From: Gnetum montanum
Taxonomy: Eukaryota > Streptophyta > Gnetopsida > Gnetales > Gnetaceae
Assembly (NCBI GenBank): GCA_015680685.1
Contig: MNCI01023529.1
Span: forward strand, 180,425-244,424
DNA length: 64,000 nt
Direction of reading: 5' to 3'
Part shown: piece after piece, positions 11,220 to 21,964 of the stretch
Layout: each line of letters starts with the position of its first letter
How positions within the stretch are numbered: the first letter of the stretch is position 1
Position numbers and translations under genes: made by a program
Notes under the pieces: generated by a model
Databases searched by the model: none
Seen by the model: the letters and a program-made list of their open reading frames with translations, nothing else
What the model was told of the DNA's origin: nothing

Positions 11220-11545
11220 TTGAGCTATGTATGTTGAACTATGAACCCAGTTTAAGATCCTAGTGGACCACATGCTTTGCTAGTTTAAGGTCCTAGCAAA
11301 TAGTGTACCCAATTTAAGGTCCTGGTAGACTATTATATGCTAGGTTATAGTTCTAGTAGACTACTGTATGCTAGTTTAACATCGTAGCAGATGGTGGATT
11401 TCCAATTTAAGGTCATAGCAGACCATGTTGTGGGTGCTAGTTTAATGTTAGAGCCCAAGGACATTCTATGCCAGTTTAATGTCATAGTGGACATTCTATG
11501 TTAGCTTAACATCATAGCGGATGTATGCTTACCTTGATATGTCGA
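11220..11545 (-). repeat. 3'UTR tandem array of element B
   Basis: About nine degenerate units of 35-40 bases built on AGTTTAAGGTCCTAGCAGAC on the plus strand, that is GTCTGCTAGGACCTTAAACT on the element strand. It directly follows the integrase end at 11555, as in element A. Confidence 0.75.
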
Positions 11546-11554
11546 TGCTACATG

Positions 11555-14500
11555 TCAGGTGTAGTAGGGCTTGAGGTACAAATGGTTGATCAGGTTGGCA
11601 AATTGATTGTTGTCTAGGTCAACAAGCTTGAATGCTCCATTGTCATAGGCCTTTATGACCAAGAAAGACCCTTCCCAGTTGGTTGAAAATTTGTTCACGG
11701 GTTCACAAATGACCTTGATGACTAGGTCCCCTTTCTTAATCAAGAATTAATGCTAATTGTGATGATGTTTTTGCCATTTCTTTTCCTAGTACCACTCATA
11801 AGTGTTTGCAGGTGCTCCTCCTCTATAGAGCTGAGGTCAATGGTTCCCAAATCATCATTCTAAACCTCATCAATGAAGCTCAAGAGGATCACATGGAGTG
11901 ATGGGAATTGTAATTTAAAAGGAAAAATTGCCTCAGACCCATACACAAGGCTATATGGTATCTTACTAGTTGTGATTCTGTGTGTTGTGCAGTAGGCCCA
12001 TAGTGTGTAGACTAGCTGCTCATGCCATCATCATTTACTACTGCTAAGCATCTTCTTTAGAAGGTTGACAATGACTTTGTTTGTAGCCTCTACTTGGACA
12101 CTTGCTTGGGGGTAGTATGGTGATGAAAAGAAATGTTTTATGCCAAGGTGTTTGTAGAAGGCTTTGGTTCCTACACTGCTAAATTGTAGCTTGTTGTCCA
12201 TGACTATAGTCATGGGTAGAACAAATTAGGTCATTGTGTTTTCAAGGATAAATTTTCAAACCTATTTTGATGTCATCTTCCTAAGGGGAATTTCTTCAAC
12301 CCACTTGGTAAAGTATTTGATTATGGTTAGATGAAGCTATGTCCTATAGAAGACTTAGGCATGATAGGTCCTATGATGTCCAACCCCCAATGTTGGAAGA
12401 CCATGTGATCTATGTGGTATGCAACTTAGTGGGTGGCATGTGCATTAAGTTGCCATGTCATTGATACACATCAAATGTCTTGACCTTGGAAATGTAATCA
12501 CACTTCATGTAAGGCCAATAGTAGCCTAAGCATTTGATTTTTACTACCATTGCCTTGGGTGTTGTGTGGCCTCCACATAGTCCCTCGTAAACTTGATCAA
12601 AGATTGTTTGTGCTTTGCTATAGCTAACATAGGTTAGCAAAATTCCATCATAGGATCTGTGAAAAAAGGTGCTATCACCTATAAGGACATACTACCATGA
12701 TCATTTTCACACTACATCCTTTTGGGTAGTGATTATATGTTGCATAGGCTCACCCTATTGGATGTACATGTTAATATCATCGTACCACTCTTGTGCATGA
12801 GCTATGCTTGTCATGGATATGGATGCAATGCTTCTTATTTGAGTAATAGGTTTGGTGTAGTTTGTTACTAAAATGGGTAAGGCATGAAACATGTTGGGCA
12901 CTATGCTTAAGGCTAAGGTGGCTAATGTGTCAGCAATGGCATTCTTGTTATGGGGAATGTATTGCATATCTATGGTTGCAAATTACTTGAGTAGTTACTT
13001 TGCCAAGTCACAGTAAGGTTGTAAATGTTGTGCTTTGCAAGCATAAACCTTTGTAACTTGGTTGAAAATTAACTGCAAATCGCCTAGGATTGCCAGGTTT
13101 TGGATTTTTAGATCACAAGTTGCTAAGATGCCTCTGAGGAGAGCTTCATACTTCACTACATTGTTGGTGCAAGGAAATGCAAAGTGATACATGAAGGGTT
13201 GGATCTCTCTAGAGGGAAATTTGATGATGGAAATGACACTATCCCCTTGTGAGGTTGAAGCACCATTGAAGTGTAAAACTACCTCAAAGTTGGTAGGCAT
13301 TTGGCTTATACTATTAACATGATCATCTAAAAATTTTGAATCTATTGTCACTTGATCATCTATTGGCAATGACATTAGTTGTGCAGCTATTTCTTGACCT
13401 TTAGTGGATGCTTGCATTGTGCAATGCAGGTCAAATTTTCTAGTTATTGCTTTCCATTATGTGATTCGACTACTTTCATAGATGTTTGTGGTAATAGCCT
13501 AGATTACGTTGCTTTTGTAGATGATGTTAACTTGACTACAGAAAAGGTGATGCCACTTCTTAAGTGTGAAGACTAGGGTATGGTAGTTCTCCTCCACATC
13601 ATTGTATTTTGCTTTGTGGGCCACTAGAGCATGGCTTAGTTAGTAAACAAGGATCTTTGAGCCATCATCTCACTTTTGGCAAAGAAGAGAAGCAAATGGA
13701 AACATTTGAGCTTGCAAGGCAGATGTAAAATGGCTTATCTCCTTGTGGAGGGTAGACTATGGCAAGTTGAGCTAGCTCCTTCTTGAGGTTGTCAAATGCC
13801 TCTTGGCATTGAGCTGTCCACTCAAAGTGGATCCCCTTTTTGAGTAGATGTTGTATTGGCTAAAAATTATTGATTAACCTTATGATAAACCTATGAATGA
13901 ATTACAATTTTCCTTGTAACCCACGTAGCTCCTTACGGTTTTTTGGTGATGCTATGTTGATGATAGTCTTAACCTTATCAGGGTCTATGTGTATGTCTAC
14001 CTCTAATACTACAAAGCCAAACATGTAATTGGTCTTGATGTCAAAGACATACCTCTTGGCATTTAGCCTAAGGTCATGTCTAAGACAACATTTGAGTACA
14101 TGGTCCAAGTTTTCTACATGGTTGTGAACCACCTTGGACTTAATTGCTATGCTATCGACATAGTTATTGAGCAAGTCTCGTAAATAATCACTAAAGATAT
14201 ATGTCAATGCACGTTGGTAGGTTGCTCTTGCATTCTTTAGTCTAAAAGACATCATTGTGTAGCAAAACATACCCCAAGGGATCATAAATGTTGTGCTAAG
14301 TGGTTTGGGTTGATCTAAATCTAGTTATACCCCAAGAACTCATCCATGAAGGACAACAAGGAATGACCAACTAGAGTATCAATGAGTTGGTCAATACTAG
14401 GCAATGAAAAATTGTGTTTGATGGTTGCATTATTCAGATCCCAGAAATCTATGCAAAAGTGTATACTTTCATTTTTCTTAGGGACAACTATGATGTTGGA

Positions 14501-15021
14501 AACCCAGTCTGCATAGTCAACTACCTAGATAAAACCAGCCTTGTAAAGCTTGGTGATTTCATCATGAACTGCCAACACCACCTCAGGTTTAACCTTACAA
14601 GATTTCTATTTGACTAGTTTTATGCAAGGACCAATGATGATGTTATGTTGCACTATGCAAGGGTCTAGGCTTGAAATGTCCTCATAGGACCATGCAAGTG
14701 CCTTGATGTTATCGTTGAGGACTTTGGTGATGCTTTGTATGGGTTGAGGCTCTAACAAGGAACTAAGTTTTAGTGTCTTCACCTTGCCTTATGCATTATT
14801 ATAAGGAATTCAATGAGGGGATCCTTGGTTATGTCACCTGCCTCTACATCTAGAGCTCTAACTAGATGGTTTGGCCAATCCAGTGATGCCTTTAGGGATG
14901 CTATGTGTGTGTCATAGGCTATGGGCTCAAAGTCTAGGCATTCAGTGTTAATGCATTACATGGAATCACCATAAGGTTTAGTCAAGACTAGGGGTAAATG
15001 AAAACACTTGTATGTGCTCAT
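11555..15021 (-). pseudogene. pol: Element B pol: RT, RNase H, archaeal RNase H, integrase (heavily broken)
   Basis: Homologous along its whole length to element A pol. RT lies near 14600-13900 with YVDS where YVDD is needed. The archaeal-type RNase H at about 13300-12840 reads HFNGAST and VKYEALLRG, so two catalytic acids are changed, while LGDLQL and IADTLA are kept. Integrase zinc finger GLCGGHTTPKA is near 12580, then TIVMDN near 12210 and QVEATNK near 12100, where the glutamate is kept. The C-terminal WEGSFLVIKAYDNGAFKL is near 11670. Frameshifts and stops are frequent, clearly more than in A. The start is the ATG at 15021-15019, matching the position of the element A start and just inside an acceptor-like site. 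Confidence 0.8.
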
Positions 15022-15042
15022 GTTGCAATCCAACCAAGAATC

Positions 15043-15065
15043 CTACAAAACAACCAAAAGAATGT
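15043..15065 (-). promoter_or_regulatory. Candidate 3' splice site before pol of element B
   Basis: The minus strand reads CATTCTTTTGGTTGTTTTGTAG, with a pyrimidine-rich tail, 21 bases before the pol ATG. It is the positional equivalent of 2161-2183 in element A. Confidence 0.5.
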
Positions 15066-15164
15066 TAAGCCACATCTATCTTAATAAAGTAGAATGCATA
15101 AGATAAGGAATGCAATGCTATAAGAAAATTCACCTAACTGTGTGACTGTGGGATTAGGTAAGCA

Positions 15165-15245
15165 AGTGTGAGAACTAGTTTTGGGCCTTGGTAGGCCATA
15201 GGATTGCCAATTTAAGGTCATATAAAACCATGCATTGCATGAGAC
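15165..15245 (-). repeat. Array remnant upstream of element B pol
   Basis: The minus strand contains GACCTTAAATTGGCAATCC and GGCCTACCAAGGCCCAAAAC, about one and a half units of the shared GGCCTAAAACTGGCAA array. It sits upstream of the acceptor-like site, as in A. Confidence 0.6.
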
Positions 15246-15299
15246 ACATCGATTTAGCCAAAGCAGGGAAGGTTTTGAACATTGGATTAAGCTAGGCAT

Positions 15300-16424
15300 T
15301 TACTAGGCAATGAGAAAAATGTAAAAAATTTTCCAAGTTAGGAAACTCTAGAAAAGTTAGAAAATTTTTCTAACTCTGGTTGCTACACTCATCTTGCGTT
15401 ATGCAGGGGACATGTGATGTTGCCCAAGTAGGTGACATGTCAATCATATTGGGATTTTGGTTTTAAGGGTGGCTTGCCCTAGGTAGAAACTACCACTGTT
15501 GCTGTGGCTACCATGGTGGTCATGGCTAAGAGAAGAAAATGAGTGTGATGGGTGATAGGTTTTGTGGGTTTCTTATTTTTTTGTATCACATGTAGCAAGG
15601 TTTTGTACTATTCTAGGGTTTTTTGTGTGTGGCAAGGGGTGAGGATTTCTTACGTATCACATGGGACATGGGGTAGGGTCGAGAGCTTTTTTTATTTTGG
15701 CCATAGTTGAGACAGCTATGACTTGGGATGAGGAAGGAAGAACAATGGCGAATCTAGGGCCAAGGTTTTACCTCTACTCCCAATGGGTATGTAGGTGAGC
15801 ATAACACGTGGGTGAGGTATTGTAGGAGGTAGGGGCATGTAGGAAGGCTACAAGGGATGAGAATGTAGAGCATGACAGAGAGGTTTAAGGAATGTTGAGC
15901 ACCAGAGCATAATGGAGTGGGTAGGGCAACTGCAAGGATCATGGATATGTCATGTGTAATACATGTTATGTATGACTTCCCTTATTTTGTGCTTGGATTT
16001 TTACATCTAAGTGCCTTGCTCTAAGGCCATGCTTTAAGGAGTTAGAAAAATTTTCAGGACTTTCCTATTTGGAGGCTATCCTTCCAAGAGTGTAACCAAC
16101 AATTAGAAATTTCTTGAAAATTTTAAGGGTTACACTCTACAGCGAGCATAATTGATAGTGAAACATTTATTTTTTGATGTTTTTGAAGGTTACACTCTGC
16201 AAGGAGTGTAACCAATAGTTAGAAAAATTTTTCTACCAAAACCTACATGGGCTACGCTCTAGGAGAACATAGCTAAGAGTTAGAATCTTTTTTATACCCA
16301 TTGGCTACACTACCCGAAGTTGCCAAGTATGAAAATATAATGTTGAACATGAAAAATTAAAGGTGAAAATGTGAAACATGAATGTTAGTTCTATGTCCCA
16401 TTGAGCACTAGGCACCTCAAATGG
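15300..16424 (-). repeat. LTR remnant, probably 3' LTR of C1
   Basis: It keeps the units of this LTR family: TTACACTC...GAGTGTAA palindromes followed by TTAGAAAAATTTT, and near 15360-15410 the TCTAACTCTGG plus GCTACAC words seen in the U5 side of C1 and C2. Near 16424 GGGTGTGTTGACATCC looks like the LTR start fused to the bases beyond the polypurine tract (compare 9721-9752), so about 16 bases with the tract are deleted. No clear TATA box remains. The middle (15420-15960) is too diverged to match. Confidence 0.5.
16188..16213. repeat. Perfect inverted repeat GGTTACACTC / GAGTGTAACC
   Basis: Ten-base arms separated by six bases (TGCAAG). It is one of several palindromic units inside this LTR family; compare the uninterrupted 18-base palindrome at 9499-9516. 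Confidence 0.9.
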
Positions 16425-17466
16425 GTGTGTTGACATCCATTTCTTGTGAGGTTCATGGGGGAGGCTAAGGGTTTCCTAGTCATGCTATTTAACTTCTACT
16501 AATATGTTAAGCATAATTTTAATGCATTTTTTATATGAATATAGTGCTAACGCTCCCCTTTTGTTGCTATTGTGGCTATAGGATATTCTTGAAGCCCATC
16601 CTCATTATGGTGGAGTTGGTGGGTATCATCTATTGTATGAGCAAACTTGTACCAAATGATCCTACACCAAACATGCATGTGGATCACTAGGTAGTGTGGT
16701 TTAGACTAGAAACATGTGAGTTCCTAGAATTCTTACTTTGACACTTTAGTATGTTGATGTGATCACACTTGGCAATAGAAGTAGCTGGTGTCATCACAAA
16801 GACATTGTTGCCTAGGGCAAATCAGGGAATTCTAAGATTCATGTTCAATGGGCCCATTGCTAGTGATGGAGTAGGGAGTTCAGGTTGAGGCCCTAGGGGA
16901 ATTAGGCCTTTATCCAAGATTTGGAAAATGCTAGAGTTCCAATGCTATAGCAAGAGAAACACCTTGTTTGTTACTTGTTGCATGCTTACCCTATTTTAGA
17001 ACCCACTTGGGATAGTGTATTACGTTGGAGGGTGAGTTCTTCTATGATTTTCACACTATTCATTTGATTATAACTCATATGAGGATGCTAATTGCTTATG
17101 TCTATTGCTAGATTTACTATTGATGCACTTGGCCTTCAGGATGAGAAGGGAGCCTTGAACTTGACTTGCACTACCTTGCATGAATTCTCATCCTTTGAGA
17201 ATGTCTGTGCAGTGGTGATTAGATAGATTGGGTCTAGCCTAGTAGAATACCCTTGTCGATAGCCGAAGGCCTATGAGAGGTGTTACACCTATGGTTGGTT
17301 AGATGCTGAATGGGTGACTGTTGTAACCAGCATGGAGGAGGTCTCAATCCCACCATCACCATCTCACACATCATTTGTGCCACATAAGTAGCTAAGTCTT
17401 TTTTGCACTTATGCATTTTCCACTTTACTTTTTTCATGATGTTGACTTTTCTTTTGCCTATTGTAG
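16425..17466 (+). other. Region upstream of the opposite-strand gene in C1
   Basis: No assignable ORF. It ends in TTTTGCCTATTGTAG at 17452-17466, a good acceptor-like signal ahead of the first recognisable exon. An earlier TTGCTATTGTGGCTATAG at about 16563-16580 is similar. It may hold 5' exons and introns of that gene, but none can be supported. Confidence 0.35.
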
Positions 17467-18507
17467 CTACAATCACTTCAGGAGAGGTCACAATGGTTGC
17501 AACAAGCTACATTGAGGCTACCCTCATCATTAAGTATGGTGATGTTGAGGGTATGTAGCGTTGGTTGTGCCATGAGGCCCTAACGGAGTTGACTAGCAAG
17601 CTTCAACGGGCTGGGCTAATGGACCTTTTCTTGGACCTTAGCCTAGGCATATCGGTGGCTAAAATGGTCATAATGATTGACTCTTTTAGTAAGAGTACTA
17701 GTTATTTTATTATGAAGGCTCGTGGTGTGCAGGTGGTTTTTGACCTCATAGATGATTTCCTTGCAAATCTCTTTGGCCTTCCCTCTGAGGGCCCGTTAGT
17801 TGCTGAGAAACTTGATGAAGAGGTGGACCAAAGAGAGGATGTTGAGGAGTGTATGGGTGCTTCTAAGTCCTATAAAGGCATATTCATCAAGGATATGAGA
17901 TCTCCTATGGTCCACCAACTCTACCACTCTTTCATGCTCGTGTGTTTCCGAAGTTACTCTCCCAAGGAAAAATTCTTGATGTGGAGTAGGCTTGGATGAT
18001 GAGGGACATGTTAGAGGAAGGCATCTAGTACAACTAGGATTCCTACCTTTCTAGTAGCCTAAGTGCTGAAATCATCAAGTTGCACTACAACTTCCAAGGG
18101 AGGTCACATGTGCACTTTACATTCTTTGCAAGATGCCTGCAAAGGTTCATGGATTTCTTGGTGGTTTAGGAGGATTGACGATGGGCAGTGTAGGACCACA
18201 AGTAGCTTTCTAGGTGGTGGATCCAACACATGTTCACTACCACATAGTTGTAGGATCCCCTAGAGATGATTGATGAGTCATGTTTTGTAATGACTAGAGG
18301 CCACTTGGGACAATCTCACCACTCACGTGATAGTGTAGGTGAGGCCCCACTGACTAATACCAGGAATGTAGCTAGAGTGGCACACCTCATTGTTGAGGTA
18401 GTGGGATCATCTAAGATAAAAACTAAAAATCCACATCCCATGAAGGAGCCTATACATAGGTGGAGGAGAGCAACAAGAAGATCTGTTTAAGGTTTTATGA
18501 TTTTCAG

Positions 18508-18599
18508 GTGAGTATAAGTCATTGGATGCTGCTATACTATGCTATGTTGAATTGCTATACTAATCATTGGAAATGCTAATCGTAACCTATGTGAATTAG
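18508..18599 (+). other. Candidate intron in opposite-strand gene, copy 1
   Basis: TTTTCAG/GTGAGTATAAG donor, CTAAT/CTAAC branch-like words and an ATGTGAATTAG acceptor, 92 bases. Copy 2 keeps the acceptor side (TGTGAATTGTCAAAACTAG near 28372-28390) but its donor is mutated. Confidence 0.55.
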
Positions 18600-19060
18600 T
18601 GGATGTAGGCAAGAGGGCTTCCACAATAGTAGTAGAACCTATAGCAGATGACATATCTTCTCAAACTAAGGGACATGCATCAAAGGAAGAGGAGCAAGAG
18701 GCCGTAGAGGTCCTATGACAATTAGAGGAGTAAGGGTTGCTATAGCTAGATGAGGGTGAGTTTGATAATTTCTTTGATAGCATAAAGATGGGAAATCCTC
18801 CCACTCTCACACCTAAGGGCTTGTTGAATAGGAGCTTTGCACCACCATATGTTATTTCTCTTTTTAACTCTTGCATCTTTGGCTATTTGATAATTGCTAA
18901 ACATGTTGTATCATAGTCACAGGTGTTTTTACCTATGGTCTAGTGTCTACCTCCACTTTCCACATGTAGCTATGGGAGAAAGCACCTAATAAGTTTACCT
19001 TCATGAAAGACCTAGTTAAAGACACAATGGACTGCATACAATAGATGAATCCTAAGATTG

Positions 19061-19141
19061 GTATGTCTGTGTTTTCCTACTTTACCTTATTGATTTTCTA
19101 CTTAGTCTACAGCTAATGTTTTGCCTATTGTATGCCAATAG
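19061..19141 (+). other. Candidate intron conserved in both copies (copy 1)
   Basis: GTATGTCTGTG donor and TTGTATGCCAATAG acceptor, 81 bases, between AATCCTAAGATTG and GTTCCAAGCTTCG. Copy 2 has GTATGCTTGTG to TATATGCCAACAG at 28801-28890 between the matching exons. Confidence 0.65.
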
Positions 19142-20021
19142 GTTCCAAGCTTCGGTGGGACCTGAGTAGGGTGGCTAGAGTTGATGCCATCCTTGAGTTT
19201 CCCCTTAAAGTGGAGCAAGTGCTCCATTGTATCTACAATGAGGTAAGCAAGTGTGTGCTCTTGTATGTGAGAGCATTATGGGAATGTAGGTGCACTAATG
19301 AGCATTTTTCGAAGTGGGTGCATGAGCTCTAGGACAAGGAAGTAAGCCAAGATGCCAAATTGGAGGACTTGCAGGCCCACTATGATTTCCTAGTGGCTCA
19401 TAATCAAGGGAATGGTACTTGTCAAATAGCCAAGATTGACTACACCAAGTACTAGTTAGCCATTCGTGATAAAAATGAGGCCACTTAAGAGATGATTGAG
19501 TAGTGGCTATAGATGGACTTGCTAGCCAGGAAAAACCATGACTAGAAGGACTAAAACACTAAGGTGTACCAATGGGGTCAAACTCAAGAAAATCATACAA
19601 ACCACTACAAATAGAAATGAGAGGAGTACATTAAAAGGTACAAGGATGAGTTCATGGAGCACCATTGTTGCAACATGTGCCTTGACAATTGGTGCAATGC
19701 AGGCCTATGAATTGTTTTCTAGTAATGTAGTGGTGAGTTGGATCCCTGAGAGACACATTGTTGTGCCTTCAGGAGAGGTTTCCTCTACCACATTTTTGTC
19801 AAGGATACACATATGAAAAACCATGGAAAAAAGAAAAACTCTCATGGACATTGACTTCAGTAAGGAGGACTAGACAAAGCTATTGGAGTTCCTTTCTTTT
19901 CTATCTATTTCCATCGAATCTTGCTCTATTTCTAGTTTTCTTGTGGAACTATCTCTTTCTCTGGGGAAAATTAGGAGTAGATTGCGGAGTTGTGCTCAAA
20001 TGTTTTTGCAAAATTTTATTT

Positions 20022-20407
20022 NNNNNNNNNNNNNNNNNNNNNNNNNNNNNNNNNNNNNNNNNNNNNNNNNNNNNNNNNNNNNNNNNNNNNNNNNNNNNNN
20101 NNNNNNNNNNNNNNNNNNNNNNNNNNNNNNNNNNNNNNNNNNNNNNNNNNNNNNNNNNNNNNNNNNNNNNNNNNNNNNNNNNNNNNNNNNNNNNNNNNNN
20201 NNNNNNNNNNNNNNNNNNNNNNNNNNNNNNNNNNNNNNNNNNNNNNNNNNNNNNNNNNNNNNNNNNNNNNNNNNNNNNNNNNNNNNNNNNNNNNNNNNNN
20301 NNNNNNNNNNNNNNNNNNNNNNNNNNNNNNNNNNNNNNNNNNNNNNNNNNNNNNNNNNNNNNNNNNNNNNNNNNNNNNNNNNNNNNNNNNNNNNNNNNNN
20401 NNNNNNN
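20022..20407. other. Assembly gap (386 N)
   Basis: A run of N. It separates the tail of the opposite-strand gene from the unique segment to its right, so the relation of these two parts is not known. Confidence 1.
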
Positions 20408-20637
20408 CCAACAAGCTAGGAGAAAGTTATGTAGTTAGGGAGTTAGGAAGTTATGCATAAAATTAGGAGAATTTTATGCTAACATTAATGTAATGTAACA
20501 TTAAATGGGATAATTAATATTGCAAATTTATAATGGGTAGTAATTTATATGTTTTAAAATAATAGTTGTTATGACTTGGGATAATTGAAGGCAAGTCTCT
20601 AAATCAAGGCTTCATACAATGAGTACTTCATGCTATG

Positions 20638-20666
20638 GATATATATATATATCTACATATATATAT
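20638..20666. repeat. AT microsatellite
   Basis: GATATATATATATATCTACATATATATATTG, an interrupted (AT)n run. Confidence 0.8.
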
Positions 20667-21321
20667 TGTTGGTTAATTTATATTCCATTTTAACCATATG
20701 CTTTGAGTGGCAGAAGTTATCAAAAGTGACAAAGTTATGTCCTTAAGCGATTTTTCTTATCTTCCGCGTGGAGGCTCCATCACAATTCCAGGACAACATT
20801 CTTTCTCTTATTTCTACACAGAACCTGTAAGAACTGACACATGTTTGAACCAAGATTCAAAATGCAGCATCATCTAAAACCGTAGATTCAAACTGCCTCC
20901 GCACAATAAGGCCCTGCAAAATCGTAATCGACGATCACCGCGGGGGAAGGCTTTGCAACTGCAATTTGACTCTACCGTCGCATGTTGGAGAAGAAAGGGG
21001 TTTTTTTTTTAAGAACAACGTGCCCCAAACAGAGGGTTTCAATTGCCAGAAATTTTTCTATTTTGCCCCCAAAATTAGTTTAGGGCTTCCTGCGTTTTTT
21101 TTTTGTGTTCTCTTTTTTTCGCCTGTCTCCGCCATTGCTGTTGCTGAATGTGTTATGACTCGGTTGCTGAAACTGCTACGGCGTTCTGTGAATAAAATCG
21201 GGACCTGAAAAAAATAGGGTGTCTTTCTCCATGTACTGTATACAGAATATTTCAATTTTTGTTGTTGAATCCCTACGTTCTGCCCTCGTCTTCTATTGGC
21301 CTCAGTTCTGTCCGATTTTTT

Positions 21322-21570
21322 TTACGTGTTTACAGCCTGAAACTCCTGTGAAAATAGCTCATCGGTGCAAGAAGGGCCTCCCACGCACTTCCTGAACTTA
21401 GATTTGGCGTCTGACGAGTCGGCAATGTAGCTCCAGTGGGTATGTGGGTGTAGTCCAGAACCAACAAGCAGAAGGAAGAACCTCAATACGGCGGCATTCA
21501 GTTCTGTTTTTTGTTTTTGTTTTTCTCTAGTTTCGTTTTTCCAGTAGTGTATGGGTCTCGGATCATACAT
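21322..21570 (-). CDS. Unrecognised short ORF in unique segment
   Basis: An 82-codon open frame. It has a hydrophobic stretch (AAVLRFFLLLVGSGL) near codons 26-40, then a polar cysteine-containing part (KFRKCVGGPSCTDELF near codons 59-74). It does not overlap any retroelement feature and its composition differs from the surrounding decayed ORFs. A GT lies just past the end, so it could be an exon. I do not recognise the family, and chance is a real alternative at this length. Confidence 0.25.
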   Translation of the reverse strand: MYDPRPIHYWKNETREKQKQKTELNAAVLRFFLLLVGSGLHPHTHWSYIADSSDAKSKFRKCVGGPSCTDELFSQEFQAVNT

Positions 21571-21964
21571 GAATTCGGATTTTTTTTAATACAGAAACCT
21601 TTACACCCTTTGAAAATTACAAATTCAAAACCAGTTGAACTCTTTAGCCAATTTTGGATAATTCACTACCCACGGTGTTGTTTATTTTTTCCATATATTG
21701 CTTTCTTGTGGTGAATAATCCTTCTCTTCTTTTCATTCCAACCTTCACTTTAGAAAATAACTTGACACTTTAATTTACTTCTCAAGAAGGCTTTAATCAT
21801 CAAGATTATTTACTAGGCTTTCTTCTCCAAGAATACCCATTACTCACAATACTAGACTACAAATTTTCAACTAGGGATTTTGCTCATATTTTGAACAAAA
21901 TATTCCAAATGAACAAAATATTCCAACTGCTCCATGTAATGGCCAAATGTGCCAACAATAGGGA

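Larger units (their letters stand above)
8578..15250 (-). mobile_element. Element B: Tat-type Ty3/gypsy, minus strand, pol plus 3' end
   Basis: Read on the minus strand: array remnant (15245-15165), acceptor-like site, pol (15021-11555), 3'UTR array (11545-11220), conserved 3'UTR block (10625-10515), polypurine tract and 3' LTR (9729-8578). Gag and protease are absent next to it. It may be the RT-integrase half of C2, separated from its gag-protease half by C1. Confidence 0.65.
17467..19880 (+). pseudogene. Opposite-strand multi-exon gene of C1 (copy 1), function unknown
   Basis: On the strand opposite to the C1 gag. The first exon (17467-18507) reads a helical protein with FLANLFGLPSEGPLV near 17760-17800 and SPKEKFLMWSRLG near 17965. 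An intron with CAG/GTGAGTATAAG and AATTAG borders follows (18508-18599). Later exons end in a charged, probably coiled-coil tail (LEDLQAHYDFLVAHNQGNGT near 19350-19415). Copy 2 at 27543-29873 matches exon by exon. The layout recalls the accessory ORFs of Tat elements, such as the antisense gene23 of maize Grande, and the Pfam family called putative plant transposon protein; I could not place it firmly. Many stops make it a pseudogene. It appears to run on to about 20010, next to the gap. Confidence 0.55.
20408..21964. other. Unique segment, no retroelement similarity seen
   Basis: Unlike its surroundings it has homopolymer T-runs, ordinary CpG content in places (CCGCGGGGGAAGG near 20938) and no words shared with the LTR or gag families. 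It interrupts the C1 protease at 21964/21965. It resembles the upstream or intron region of an ordinary plant gene. It holds an AT microsatellite (20638-20666) and a possible short coding stretch on the minus strand (21322-21570). Confidence 0.5.

Noticed and set aside
19758-20438. Long ORFs across the N run
   Set aside because: Their length comes from translating N; there is no sequence to support them.
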